DNA from: Pseudomaricurvus sp033283335 | GTDB taxonomy: Bacteria; Pseudomonadota; Gammaproteobacteria; Pseudomonadales; Cellvibrionaceae | Reading direction: 5' to 3' | Assembly: GCA_033283335.1 (NCBI GenBank) | Contig: JAWMQP010000006.1 | Span: forward strand, 62,001 to 126,000 | Length of the DNA stretch: 64,000 nucleotides | Shown here: piece after piece, positions 1 to 9,800 of the stretch | Numbering within the stretch: the stretch's first letter is position 1 | Layout: each line of letters begins with the position of its first letter | Made by a program: the position numbers and the translations under genes | The notes under the pieces: generated by a model | What the model was told of the DNA's origin: nothing | Seen by the model: the letters and a program-made list of their open reading frames with translations, nothing else | Databases searched by the model: none

Positions 1-2
1 TG

Positions 3-2030
3 TTGGAGCGACTGCAATCCCCACGCTGGCAGCAGCCCGCCAGCGAGCAGCTGTATCTGCACCCGGTGACCACACCCTTGCTGCTTGATGGCTACGATGA
101 CGACTGGCGCTCGCTGGCATTGCAGGGCGTTGAGTACCGCAGTGATGTTAACAGCAGTGTCGGTAACCACCCTGCCGATGAGCCCTCTGCCGGCGTAACG
201 TCATCGGAAACACCGGCAGCGCCGGTGGGTATGGAGCTGACGCTTGCCCGCCAAGGGGATTTCCTGTGGTTGTTTGCCTGGGTGGAGGATGCGCAAATTC
301 GCTACCACAACCCCAGTACCGGCCTGTTGGGGAGTGGTGACCACTTGCTGTTGAGAACCGCCAAAGCGTCTATGGTCGAAGGCTGGCAGGACTACGTGGT
401 GCGCAGTGGGGCCCCCGGCGAAGTATCGGTGGTGTACCGTGACCGGCAACAGCGGGAACGGCAGGAACACCGTATCCAGGGGGTGTGGCAAGAACACGCG
501 CAGGGGTTTCAGTTGGAACTGCGCCTGCCGTTGTCCTTGGTGGGCGATCGCCTGGGTGTTGCCCTGATGGATGCCGTGGACTTGCCGCCCGTGCCAGTGG
601 TCAACGAATGGACCTTGCGGGAACTGGCTCAGCGCCCCACTCACCGCGGGCTGGGCAATATCCAGCCGGATGTGGCCGCACCATACTGGGTTAGCCTGGA
701 TGATGAACTGAATCGCACGGTGGCGGTGTTTTCCCGTCAGGGACTGAAGCTGCAATTGGCCAGCTCCAATCAATGGCTGCTGGCGGATGCGGGTGTCCTG
801 CAGACAAGCGCCATACGACCTGAACAACAGCCGCATGGACTGCTGAGCTGGTTGTACCGTTTGGCTCTGGGGAGCAAATCCTTCCCGGTGCTGGAGGCCG
901 ATACCGCCACTGGTCGGGTGTTGGCGGCGGAGTCGTTACTGGTCCAGATCGACGATCCTGCCGCTGTCGTGGGCGGCTGGTATCAGTGGGGGCGAAAGCG
1001 GGTTGGCCGCGTGGCGGAAGCGATCAGGGATGAACAGGGCCAGCCGGTGGCCGCCGTTGTGGTAGAACAGAGCAGCGACAACCTCATGGCGTTAACCAAT
1101 ACGGCCTTTAACCGCCTGTTTTTTTACACGCTGCTGGCTACGGCTGTCGCCGGTGCCGGCTTGCTGGCCTACGCCAGCTGGTTGTCTCTGCGTATTCGCC
1201 GTCTCAGTCTCGCCGCCACCGAGGCGATTGACGACAGTGGCCGTATTCAGGATTCCTTCCCCGAGTCCAGGGCGGTGGATGAAGTGGGTGATCTCACCCG
1301 CAACTATGCCCAGCTACTCACGCGCTTGCGCGAGTACACAGACTATCTGCGTACCCTGTCGAGCAAATTGTCCCATGAATTGCGCACGCCCTTGGCGGTG
1401 GTGCGCTCGTCGCTGGATAACCTGGAGCACGAGCCCTTGTCAGATTCGGCCCGCACCTATGCCCGCCGGGCCCAGGATGGCAGCGCCCGCCTGTCCCATA
1501 TTCTCACCGCCATGAGTTCCGCCACGCGGGTGGAAGAGGCCATTCGTCAGGCTGAGCTGGAACGCTTTCCGCTGGCGGAATTGATCAAAAGCGTCGGGGC
1601 TGCCTATGGGGACGTGCTGCCGGCAGGTCAGCTGCAGGTGCAGGTCGACGCCTCGGCGGAAGACTGTCTGCTGTTGGGCGCTCCGGATTTGCTGGTGCAA
1701 ATGCTCGACAAGCTGGTTGAGAATGCCGCCGACTTCTGTCCACCGGGGGGGACAATCCGACTTGGATTGCGGGCGGCCGAACAGCACTGGCTACTGCAGG
1801 TCGCTAACGATGGTCCGCTGTTGCCAGGGCGCATGCAGGGCCAGTTGTTTGATTCCCTGGTGTCGGTGCGCGACGCCAGTAACCGCGACGCCACCCACCT
1901 GGGGCTGGGATTGCACATTGTGCGCCTGATCGTGGAGTTTCACGGTGGTGAGGTGGTGGCCCGCAATCGCGAGGACCTGAGTGGAGTGGTGTTCGAGGTG
2001 CGCTTACCAAAACCCGCGGCTGCGCCGTGA
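3..2030 (+). CDS. Membrane sensor histidine kinase, 5' end cut by window
   Basis: This is the C-terminal 675 residues of a two-component sensor kinase. The reading frame is open to the window edge, so the true start lies upstream. About 365 residues of extracytoplasmic sensor come first, including a DGYDDDW stretch and alternating beta-like hydrophobic segments reminiscent of a CBM9/DOMON-type fold. A membrane helix follows near residues 370-392, then a HAMP-like linker, a HisKA box with phospho-accepting His458 (SHELRTPLA) and a HATPase_c domain with an N box (ENAADF) and a GLGLHIV glycine box. The sensor layout recalls the histidine kinase of the proteobacterial dedicated sortase system, but no sortase or response regulator is visible here, so that subfamily call is inference. 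The gene converges on upp. Confidence 0.85.
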   Translation: MERLQSPRWQQPASEQLYLHPVTTPLLLDGYDDDWRSLALQGVEYRSDVNSSVGNHPADEPSAGVTSSETPAAPVGMELTLARQGDFLWLFAWVEDAQIRYHNPSTGLLGSGDHLLLRTAKASMVEGWQDYVVRSGAPGEVSVVYRDRQQRERQEHRIQGVWQEHAQGFQLELRLPLSLVGDRLGVALMDAVDLPPVPVVNEWTLRELAQRPTHRGLGNIQPDVAAPYWVSLDDELNRTVAVFSRQGLKLQLASSNQWLLADAGVLQTSAIRPEQQPHGLLSWLYRLALGSKSFPVLEADTATGRVLAAESLLVQIDDPAAVVGGWYQWGRKRVGRVAEAIRDEQGQPVAAVVVEQSSDNLMALTNTAFNRLFFYTLLATAVAGAGLLAYASWLSLRIRRLSLAATEAIDDSGRIQDSFPESRAVDEVGDLTRNYAQLLTRLREYTDYLRTLSSKLSHELRTPLAVVRSSLDNLEHEPLSDSARTYARRAQDGSARLSHILTAMSSATRVEEAIRQAELERFPLAELIKSVGAAYGDVLPAGQLQVQVDASAEDCLLLGAPDLLVQMLDKLVENAADFCPPGGTIRLGLRAAEQHWLLQVANDGPLLPGRMQGQLFDSLVSVRDASNRDATHLGLGLHIVRLIVEFHGGEVVARNREDLSGVVFEVRLPKPAAAP

Positions 2031-2053
2031 CCGGCAAACGCTTCACTCAAGGC

Positions 2054-2719
2054 TCAGGGTTTACTGACGGTGCCAAACAGCCGATCACCGGCGTCGCCGA
2101 CGCCCGGCAGGATATAGCCGTGGTCATTTAGGCAGCGCTCGAGAGAGGCGGTGTAGACGGCGACATCCGGATGCCGTTGGTGAAGGGTTTCGATGCCTTC
2201 CGGGGCGGCCAGCAGGCATAAAAAACGTATGTTTTTCGCCCCCAGCTGTTTGATCCGGTCAAGGGCGGCGCAGGCCGAATGGCCGGTGGCCAGCATGGGA
2301 TCGACAACCAGGCAGAGGCGATCGCTCAGCTGCTTGGGGGCCTTGCAAAAGTATTCCACCGCCTGCAGGGTTTCACTGTCGCGATAGATGCCAATATGGC
2401 CCACCCGCGCTGACGGCACCAGTTCCAGTAAACCGGTCAGCAGGCCATCCCCGGCTCGCAGGATGGAAAAGATGCAGAGTTTTTTCCCCGCCAGGCTGGG
2501 TGCGTCCATTTCTTCCAGTGGCGTTTCGATACTTTTGTGACCCAGCGGCAGGTCCCGCATGGCTTCGTACCCCATCAGCAAACTGATTTCTTTCAGCAGG
2601 GTACGAAATTTGCCGGAGGCGGTATCCCGGTCTCGCATGATGGTCAGCTTGTGCTGTATCAGTGGGTGATCGATCACCACCAGTTTGTCGCTGTCGAGCT
2701 TAGGGTCGGAGTCTGACAT
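2054..2719 (-). CDS. upp: Uracil phosphoribosyltransferase
   Basis: This 221-residue enzyme makes UMP from uracil and PRPP in the cytoplasm (pyrimidine salvage). Family features seen are the N-terminal HPLIQHKLTIMRD segment, the FRTLLKEIS segment, the PRPP-binding loop VVDPMLATGHSA and the C-terminal YILPGVGDAGDRLFGT uracil-binding region. The ATG at 2719 was chosen because it sits just ahead of the conserved start (MSDSDPK) and has a GGGAAA-like ribosome site. A longer frame to 2815 adds only unconserved residues. E. coli Upp is 208 residues, so the length fits. It is divergent from the NCS1 permease across 171 bp, suggesting shared control of uracil uptake and salvage. Confidence 0.96.
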   Translation of the reverse strand: MSDSDPKLDSDKLVVIDHPLIQHKLTIMRDRDTASGKFRTLLKEISLLMGYEAMRDLPLGHKSIETPLEEMDAPSLAGKKLCIFSILRAGDGLLTGLLELVPSARVGHIGIYRDSETLQAVEYFCKAPKQLSDRLCLVVDPMLATGHSACAALDRIKQLGAKNIRFLCLLAAPEGIETLHQRHPDVAVYTASLERCLNDHGYILPGVGDAGDRLFGTVSKP

Positions 2720-2890
2720 AGCATATTTCCCGGTATCGAAGCCTGTACTGGTTGTAAGTAAAGTGCCGTTGTCCGACAGGGTCAAATTGGAAATTCCACC
2801 TCGCCTGCACAACACTTAGCTTGTTGCTCGTGTGCCCGATAATCAGTGAGTGGCAGGGGACACAATCCACTGAATTGAGGTGCAGGTCTG

Positions 2891-4345
2891 ATGAGTTCTA
2901 TTGAGCGCGACCCGGGATTATGGAATGACGACCTGGAGCCGGCACACCAGGACAAGCGCAGCTGGAGTTGGTGGCACATTTTCTCACTTTGGGTGGGGAT
3001 GGTGATTTCGGTTCCCGCCTACCTGCTGGCTTCTGGCTTGATGCAGGAGGGGATGTCGCCCTGGCAGGCTATCACCACGGTATTGCTGGGCAATCTGGTG
3101 GTACTGATCCCCATGGTTCTGGTCGGTCACGCCGGCACTCAATACGGTATCCCCTTCCCGGTCCTGTTGCGCTCGTCGTTTGGTACCGTGGGGGCGCGTT
3201 TGCCGGGTTTGTTGCGCAGCCTGGTGGCCTGCGGTTGGTTTGGAATCCAGACCTGGGTGGGAGGCTTTGCCATCTACCAGATCCTCAACGGCTTGACCAA
3301 CGGGGCGTTTGTGGGCTCGGCGCTGCCCCTGATTGGTATCGATCTGGCGCAGTTGCTGTGCTTTCTGGCGTTCTGGGCGTTGCAGGTGTATTTCATCGTC
3401 AAGGGCATGGAGTCCATCAAGTGGCTGGAAACCTTTGCCGCGCCACTGTTGATCCTGATTGGGGTGGCGCTGTTTGTCTGGGCCTATAGCCACACTGACG
3501 GTTTGCAGGGGACCTTCGATCAGCCTTCGGCGTTTGTCGCCGGCGGCGAAAAGGAAGGCCAGTTCTGGCAGGTGTTCTGGCCGGGATTGACGGCCATGGT
3601 GGGCTACTGGGCCACCCTCTCGCTCAATATTCCCGATTTTACCCGTTTTGCCCGCAGTCAGGCCGACCAGATCATCGGCCAGGCGGCGGGCTTGCCCTTG
3701 CCGATGGCCTTACTGGGATTTGTCAGTGTGTCGGTGACGTCCGCCACGCTGGTGATCTACGGCGAGCAAATTTGGGATCCGGTGGAAATTGCCGGGCGCA
3801 TGGGCGGAGGCACTGCACTGGTGGGTTTGTTTTTGCTGATCATTGCCACCATCACCACCAATCTGGCGGCGAATGTGGTGGCACCTGCCAATGGTTTTTC
3901 CAATCTGGCGCCTGGATGGGTCTCATTTCGTGCCGGTGGCATTCTGACCGCCGCGCTCGGCATTGCCATTATGCCGTGGAAACTAATGGAGACAGCGGGC
4001 GCCTATCTGTTTGTCTGGCTGGTGGGCTATTCCTCATTGCTGGGACCCATTGCCGGTATTTTGATCGCGGATTATTTTGTCGTGCGCCGGCGGCAGCTGA
4101 ATGTGCCGGATCTCTATCGGCGCGGTGGTGAGTATGAATATCAGCAGGGCTGGAATCTGCGGGCCCTATTGGCGTTTGCGCTGGCGGTATTGCCGAATAT
4201 CCCCGGTTTCCTGGTCGCTGGGGGCATGCTGGATGCGGCGCCGGAATGGTTGATCAATCTCTATCATTACGCCTGGTTTGTCGGAGCTTTCCTGGGGGGA
4301 GTGATCTACGTCGTGCTGATGCGGTTGGGGCCACACCGGGCCTGA
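2891..4345 (+). CDS. NCS1-family nucleobase permease, probable uracil transporter
   Basis: This is a 484-residue inner-membrane protein with about twelve hydrophobic segments and the NCS1 (nucleobase:cation symporter-1) pattern. It has an N-terminal LWNDDLEP, a first helix SLWVGMVISVPAYLLASGL, the GWFGIQTWVGG signature near residue 120, GYWATLSLNIPDFTRFA near 240 and PANGFSNLAPGWVSFRAGG near 335. NCS1 carriers take up cytosine, uracil, allantoin or hydantoins with sodium or protons. The divergent upp neighbour makes uracil the most likely substrate, which is inference from context. The ATG at 2891 is preceded by TTGAGGTGCAGG, giving a plausible ribosome site. Confidence 0.9.
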   Translation: MSSIERDPGLWNDDLEPAHQDKRSWSWWHIFSLWVGMVISVPAYLLASGLMQEGMSPWQAITTVLLGNLVVLIPMVLVGHAGTQYGIPFPVLLRSSFGTVGARLPGLLRSLVACGWFGIQTWVGGFAIYQILNGLTNGAFVGSALPLIGIDLAQLLCFLAFWALQVYFIVKGMESIKWLETFAAPLLILIGVALFVWAYSHTDGLQGTFDQPSAFVAGGEKEGQFWQVFWPGLTAMVGYWATLSLNIPDFTRFARSQADQIIGQAAGLPLPMALLGFVSVSVTSATLVIYGEQIWDPVEIAGRMGGGTALVGLFLLIIATITTNLAANVVAPANGFSNLAPGWVSFRAGGILTAALGIAIMPWKLMETAGAYLFVWLVGYSSLLGPIAGILIADYFVVRRRQLNVPDLYRRGGEYEYQQGWNLRALLAFALAVLPNIPGFLVAGGMLDAAPEWLINLYHYAWFVGAFLGGVIYVVLMRLGPHRA

Positions 4346-4352
4346 TCAATCG

Positions 4353-4835
4353 CTAAGCGCGCAGTGCCTGCAATTCCTGCCAGACCAGATCGGCTTGCTC
4401 AATAGTCATCTTGCCCCAACAGCGCTCCATGTAGCGTTTGCACATCTGCACCAGTGTGTCGCGCTCGGTCTGCTGCCAGCGGCGAAAGCACCAGATGTCG
4501 GTTAACGGCAAGGATTCATCATTGGCCTGGTTGTAGTGGGCAAGCAGCTGCTGGCCGCTGTTCAATTGCACTTCCAGGCTTGCCATGCCGTATTCATCGC
4601 CCTCGTAAAACGCCATGCGCTCCAGCGCCTCAGGGCTCGGCGACAGCAGTACTTCACCTTCTACACTGTATCCCTCACACGCGCTCAGGACCGGAAAGGT
4701 TTCACCAGGGTAGGTGAAGGTTTGGAAATTCTGGGCCCGCGCTGGCTGGATCTGGCGGTCGGAGATGGAGTCGGCAAACACATATTGACGAACTTCAGGA
4801 TCCATTAATGAACCGTAGAGAAAAATAGCGTGCAT
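4353..4835 (-). CDS. Gamma-glutamylcyclotransferase-like (AIG2-like) protein
   Basis: This 160-residue cytoplasmic protein starts with MHAIFLYGSLMDPEV. The YGSL element is the substrate-binding loop signature of the GGCT-like fold, and YEGDEYGMASLEV in the middle holds the glutamate expected as the catalytic base. The family releases 5-oxoproline from gamma-glutamyl amines or peptides, but many bacterial members have no proven substrate. The C-terminal section (WCFRRWQQTERDTLVQMCKRYMERCWG) is helical. The gene converges on the NCS1 permease with only 7 bp between stops. Confidence 0.8.
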   Translation of the reverse strand: MHAIFLYGSLMDPEVRQYVFADSISDRQIQPARAQNFQTFTYPGETFPVLSACEGYSVEGEVLLSPSPEALERMAFYEGDEYGMASLEVQLNSGQQLLAHYNQANDESLPLTDIWCFRRWQQTERDTLVQMCKRYMERCWGKMTIEQADLVWQELQALRA

Positions 4836-5039
4836 AAGCCGGATCCGCCGTTGGTGTGTGTTTGCGTCTATAAGTCGCCGGGTTAGTAAATTGGGGGGAG
4901 GCGATTATACGGCAGATTTTCGCAGATGGAAGAGTCATTCCGGCCAGTGGCGTCAATGGCAGAAATAGCGTCCAATAGTGACTACACTTTGTGATAATTG
5001 CGTCAACACACGTGACTGGGTGCGAGGGGAAGAAAACGA

Positions 5040-6845
5040 TTGTCCACAGAGCGAAGGACTGTCCACAGTCGGGTGTTTTACCGGTCATTATTGCAAGCCC
5101 TGAGCTGTTGGCTGATTCTGCCGGCCGCGGTTGAGGCGGCCAACGTCAAGCTGGAGATTGACACCGAACCGGTCAATCGCGCCGTCAAGAACAATATTGA
5201 AGCGTATCTGGACTCTCTGGAAGCCGCCAATCAAGCTGAATTACAGCGTCAGTTGCGGCATGTTGAACAGCAGGTTTCTCAAGCGGTACAAGCCCTGGGT
5301 TATTATCACGCCCGCAGTGAGATGCGCATTGCCGGCCGCGATGAAAAGCCGGTATTAAAACTGCAGGTGCAGCTTGGCCCACCCATACGGCTCGATACAG
5401 TCAGGCTGACACTGCAGGGGGCAGGAGAGGGTACACCGGCTTTTGAGCCCATTACCCGGCGTCTGAAAAAATCCGAGCAACTGGCCACTGGGGAGATTCT
5501 CAATCACGGTCACTACGATAACCTGAAAGCGCTGATCAACCGTCAGGCACTGCGCTATGGTTTTTTTGACGGCCGCTTTGTGGAAAGCCAGTTGCGCATT
5601 GATGTGCAGACGAACCTGGCGGATATCCTGCTCACCTATGACACCGGCTCTCGCTACCGATTGGGTGAGGTGCAGTTTAGCGAAATTCCTCTGAGTCATG
5701 AGCTGCTGCAGCGTATGGTGCCGTTTGCTCCCGGAACACCCTATGACTCGGAACTGTTGGTGGCGTTTAATCGCGATCTGCTCTCGAGTGGTTATTTCAA
5801 CAGTGTGCAAGTTAATGCCTTACCCGAAACGGCCGCGGATGATAAGGCCTGGGGCGAGCGGGTAATACCTGTTGAAGTGGCGTTGAGCGAGCGCGACCCG
5901 CATTCTCTCGGTCTCGGCGGCGGCTACTCCACCGATGTCGGGGTGCGCGGGAAATTCACCTGGACTCAACACTGGCTCAACGCCCTGGGTCACAGTCGAG
6001 GGGCGGCCATGGAGTTGTCCTCCCTCAATCAGGAGTTGACCTCGTTTTATGAAATCCCGCTGGATCCGCCACTGACCCATCATCTCCGCTACTTTGCCGG
6101 CCTGCAGCATCAGGACATTGACAATATCGAGACGGAAAGTGTGTCGGTGGGGGCAGAGTTGCAAAAACGGCTGCAGAACAACTGGGAACGCACGCTGGGT
6201 TTACGCTTGCAACACGAGCTGTTTTCGCTGGGGGAAGCGTCGGGAGAGAGCACGCTGGTGATCCCGAGTCTGGTGCTGCAAAAGACACAGGTCTACAGTT
6301 TGGAACGGCGCAACCGGGTGGTACCGCAACAGGGGTACAGCCTGATGATGAATTTGCAGGGCGCCAAGCAGGGGCTGATCTCCACCGTCGATTTTGCCCG
6401 GGTGATGGGGCAGGTTAAGGGCCTCTATACGCTGGCGGGCCGCCATCGATTGCTGGGGCGCGTCAGTATCGGTGGCATTGCCACCGACGGTTTTGAAGAC
6501 ATCCCGCCATCGTTGCGTTTTTTCGCCGGCGGTGATCAGAGTGTGCGTGGTTACGGTTACCAGGACCTGTCACCGGTGGACCGCAACGGCGAGAAAATCG
6601 GTGGCCGTTACCTGCTCACCAGCAGCGTTGAGTATCAGTACGAATTTATTGAAAACTGGCGCCTGGCCGGTTTTGTCGATCACGGCAATGCGGTGGACTC
6701 ACTGGAAGCTCCCCTGAAAACCAGTGTTGGCCTGGGGGTGCACTGGGTTTCCCCGATTGGCCCCATCCGCATCGATGTGGCCAAATCCCTGTCCGATCCG
6801 GATGAGGGCTTCCGCATTCACTTCACGATGGGGCCGGAACTCTGA
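5040..6845 (+). CDS. tamA: Outer membrane Omp85-family protein TamA
   Basis: TamA is the outer-membrane half of the translocation and assembly module, which helps insert beta-barrel proteins and may move phospholipids. The 601-residue product has an N-terminal signal sequence (hydrophobic LLQALSCWLILPAAVEA, cleavage likely after AEA), three POTRA-like repeats to about residue 275 and a beta-barrel with the Omp85 motif RFFAGGDQSVRGYGY near residues 495-510. It ends in a phenylalanine-containing terminal strand. The start is a TTG at 5040, supported by GAGGGGAAG seven bases upstream; no ATG gives a better signal peptide. The stop overlaps the tamB start by one base (TGATG), indicating translational coupling. 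Confidence 0.94.
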   Translation: MSTERRTVHSRVFYRSLLQALSCWLILPAAVEAANVKLEIDTEPVNRAVKNNIEAYLDSLEAANQAELQRQLRHVEQQVSQAVQALGYYHARSEMRIAGRDEKPVLKLQVQLGPPIRLDTVRLTLQGAGEGTPAFEPITRRLKKSEQLATGEILNHGHYDNLKALINRQALRYGFFDGRFVESQLRIDVQTNLADILLTYDTGSRYRLGEVQFSEIPLSHELLQRMVPFAPGTPYDSELLVAFNRDLLSSGYFNSVQVNALPETAADDKAWGERVIPVEVALSERDPHSLGLGGGYSTDVGVRGKFTWTQHWLNALGHSRGAAMELSSLNQELTSFYEIPLDPPLTHHLRYFAGLQHQDIDNIETESVSVGAELQKRLQNNWERTLGLRLQHELFSLGEASGESTLVIPSLVLQKTQVYSLERRNRVVPQQGYSLMMNLQGAKQGLISTVDFARVMGQVKGLYTLAGRHRLLGRVSIGGIATDGFEDIPPSLRFFAGGDQSVRGYGYQDLSPVDRNGEKIGGRYLLTSSVEYQYEFIENWRLAGFVDHGNAVDSLEAPLKTSVGLGVHWVSPIGPIRIDVAKSLSDPDEGFRIHFTMGPEL

Positions 6846-9800
6846 TGCGGCTGGCCCTGAAAGGACTGCTGGGTTCGCCCGACCGGAGACGCCGCGGATT
6901 GCGGGGGCTGCTGGGTGGCGTGTTGCTGGTGGTGACCCTGTTGTTGCTGGCGCTGTTCGTGATGTCGTTGCTGCTCGCCAGTGAGGGTGTTAACCGTTGG
7001 TTCTTTCAGCGTTTGCAGGCCGAGGTCCCGGCCCTGCAGATTCGTTTTGATGAGGGTAGCCTCTGGCGTGGCTGGCATTTTCAACATCTGGGCTGGCAAA
7101 CCGGGACCCTCACCGTGGGGCTCGACAATCTGGAGTTACGCTGGACGCCGGCCTGTTTACTGCGGCAAAAGTTGTGTCTTGATCGGTTGCACAGTGAGCG
7201 CCTGCTGGTGCGGCTCGGTCCGGAAACGCCCCCTCCGTCCGATGAACCCATCACACTGCCTGATATTCACTTGCCCCTTGCGATTGAGTTGAGCGAAGTG
7301 AGTGTGGATTCAGTCTACCTCCTGCAGGGAGACTTGCAGGAACACCCGACCCCGCTGTTGACAGACTTACAGCTGGTTGCCCGCAGTGACGGTTTCGATG
7401 CACCTCTGGTGGTGGAGCGTTTCAGTGGCCAATTGGCTGGCGATGTCATCGCTGCCGCCAGTAGTCCGCCAGATCCTTCTGCTCCGCAACCGGGTTGGCT
7501 GGCGAGTGGCGAGCTGCAGACCCATTCTGGCTGGCCCCTGCAGCTGCAATCCCGGTTGCAGTTACCGTCTCTGCAGGAACAGACCTGGGCAGTGACCCTG
7601 CAGGTCGAAGGCAGCTTGCAGCAACTGTCCCTGAGTCTCGCCAGCGAGGGCTATCTGGAGGGGGTGTTGCAGGGCTGGATCGAACCGATCAGTCCCACTG
7701 TTCCGGCCCAGTTGCAGTGGCGTGGCGAGCCCTTCCTGGCCTGGCCGACTCTGCCGTCGAGTCTGACATTGAATGACTGGACCCTGCAGCTGGTCGGCGA
7801 CCTGCAACAGGGCTATCAACTGCAGGGGCATGGTCAGTTTTTGCAGTTGGCGCAAGCCGAGGCGATGGTCAATCTGGCGCTGAGTGGTCGCTTGAACGCC
7901 AATGGTGCGCAACAACTGCAATTGGACTTAACCGTCGCCGGCGAACCTGAACGACGGCTGGCATTAAGTGGCGATCTGAACTGGCAATCGCCGTTACAGG
8001 CCAGCAGCCACTTGCAGCTGCAGGATTTTCCCTGGCAGTGGTTCTATCCGGTTGCCACGGGGCTGATGGAAGTTGAGCAATTGCAGTTACAGGCGCAGTT
8101 GCAGGATCGGCGTTGGCAAGCGGAACTGACGTCGCAACTGTTGGCGGCGGGCGAGCTAACAGCCCCGGCGGCTGGGGCTGCCAAGCCCTCTCGCTGGACC
8201 TTGGCGGCACAGCTGCACGGTGATAACGAGGGCATGCAGACGGATAGCCTCAGCTTGACCGAACAACAGGGCCAGGCTGAAGCCCGTGGTGACCTGCAGT
8301 TGAGCTGGTCACCTTATCCACAGTGGCGGGCACGGTTGGATGTTGAGCAGCTGGATCCGGCGCTGTGGATAAAGCCATTGCCGGGGCAGTTATCCGGTTC
8401 GGTCAGCAGCAGTGGACAATACCGCCAGCAGGCATTGCAACTGGCTGCCAACTGGCGCCTGGACGGTCAACTGCGTCGGCGCTCGACCCGCTTGCAGGGA
8501 GCCCTCAGTCACGACCAGGGGCTGTGGCTGATGCCGGAACTGTTGCTTGAACAGGGAGACAACCGCATTCGCGGCCAGCAGCTGCAGTTGGATGCCGCCA
8601 GCCAGCTGGTGGCGGGTCAGCTGCAACTGGCGCTGCCCGCACTCGATACTCTCTGGCCGGGGTTGCGGGGGGTACTGAATGGCGAACTGGCGCTCAGTGG
8701 CCGTGCCGGGGCCCCGCGACTGCAGGGGCGGATTGACAGTGACCAGTTGGGTTACGGCGACTGGTCGCTGCAAGGGCTCACCTTTGAAAGTGACCTCAGT
8801 AACGATGAGCAAGCGCCTGGCGAGGCGGACTTGCGTATTGCTGAGCTGAAGGTGGGGGATGTCGATTTGGGGCAGTTGCAGTTGGCTCTGTCGGGCACGC
8901 AGAGCCGACATCAGGCCAGTCTTGCGTTATCCGGAGGGGAGCTGGAATGGCATATAGCGTTGCAGGGTAAGAGCGACGCCCGCGGCTGGCAGGGCCGGTT
9001 CAGCGACGGGCGGCTGAGCCTGAACCTGTCGCCACAGGAATCGTTGCAGTGGCGGCAGCAAACGGACGCGCAGTTGAACTATGGCCGGGCCTCGGCAGCC
9101 TTGACCCTGTCGCCGCACTGCTGGCGACAGGGCGATTCCCGCCTCTGCCTGCAGCAAACCCAAAAGCTGCTGCCTGACCGGCAGCTGCAGCTGCAGCTGC
9201 AGGACTTTGATTTCTCGGCCCTGACGCCACTGCTGCCAAACGGTCTGCAGTGGCAGGGACGCCTCAATGGCCAGTTGCAGCTGCAACAGCCTGACCAGGG
9301 TGAGTTGCGGACTGAACTGGCCTTGCGCAGTGACGACGGGGCGCTGCACCGAACCCAGGCGACGGAGGTTGTCAGCTTTCCCTACCGCACCATCGAGCTG
9401 ACCGCGCAGCTGCAGGCCGCGGAGGCCCAGGCCCAAATTCACATCGACAGCGAGCTGGTGGGGCGGCTCGATATTGATGCCTTGATTGAGGATCCCGGCG
9501 CTCAGCAAAACCTGTCGGGTCGCTATCGGTTAAGCCGTTTCAAGCTGGATGTGCTGCAACCATTTCTGCCGCAGGTAAGTCGACTGGAGGGGCGCTTACA
9601 GGGGCAGGGCGAGTTGTCCGGCCAACTGCGCAATCCGATTATCAAGGGCGATCTGCAGTTGCGCGAAGGCCACTTGAGTGGTCCCAACCTGCCGGTCAAT
9701 ATCGACCGCTTCAGTGCCGATATCGAGGTGCTGGGGCAGCAGGCACGGCTGCGTGGGCAGTGGCAAAGTGGCAATCAGGGGCGGGGGCGGATTGAGGGTG

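Noticed and set aside
3..2030. Naming the kinase as a sortase-system kinase in the feature list.
   Set aside because: Only domain resemblance is visible; the diagnostic neighbours lie outside the window.
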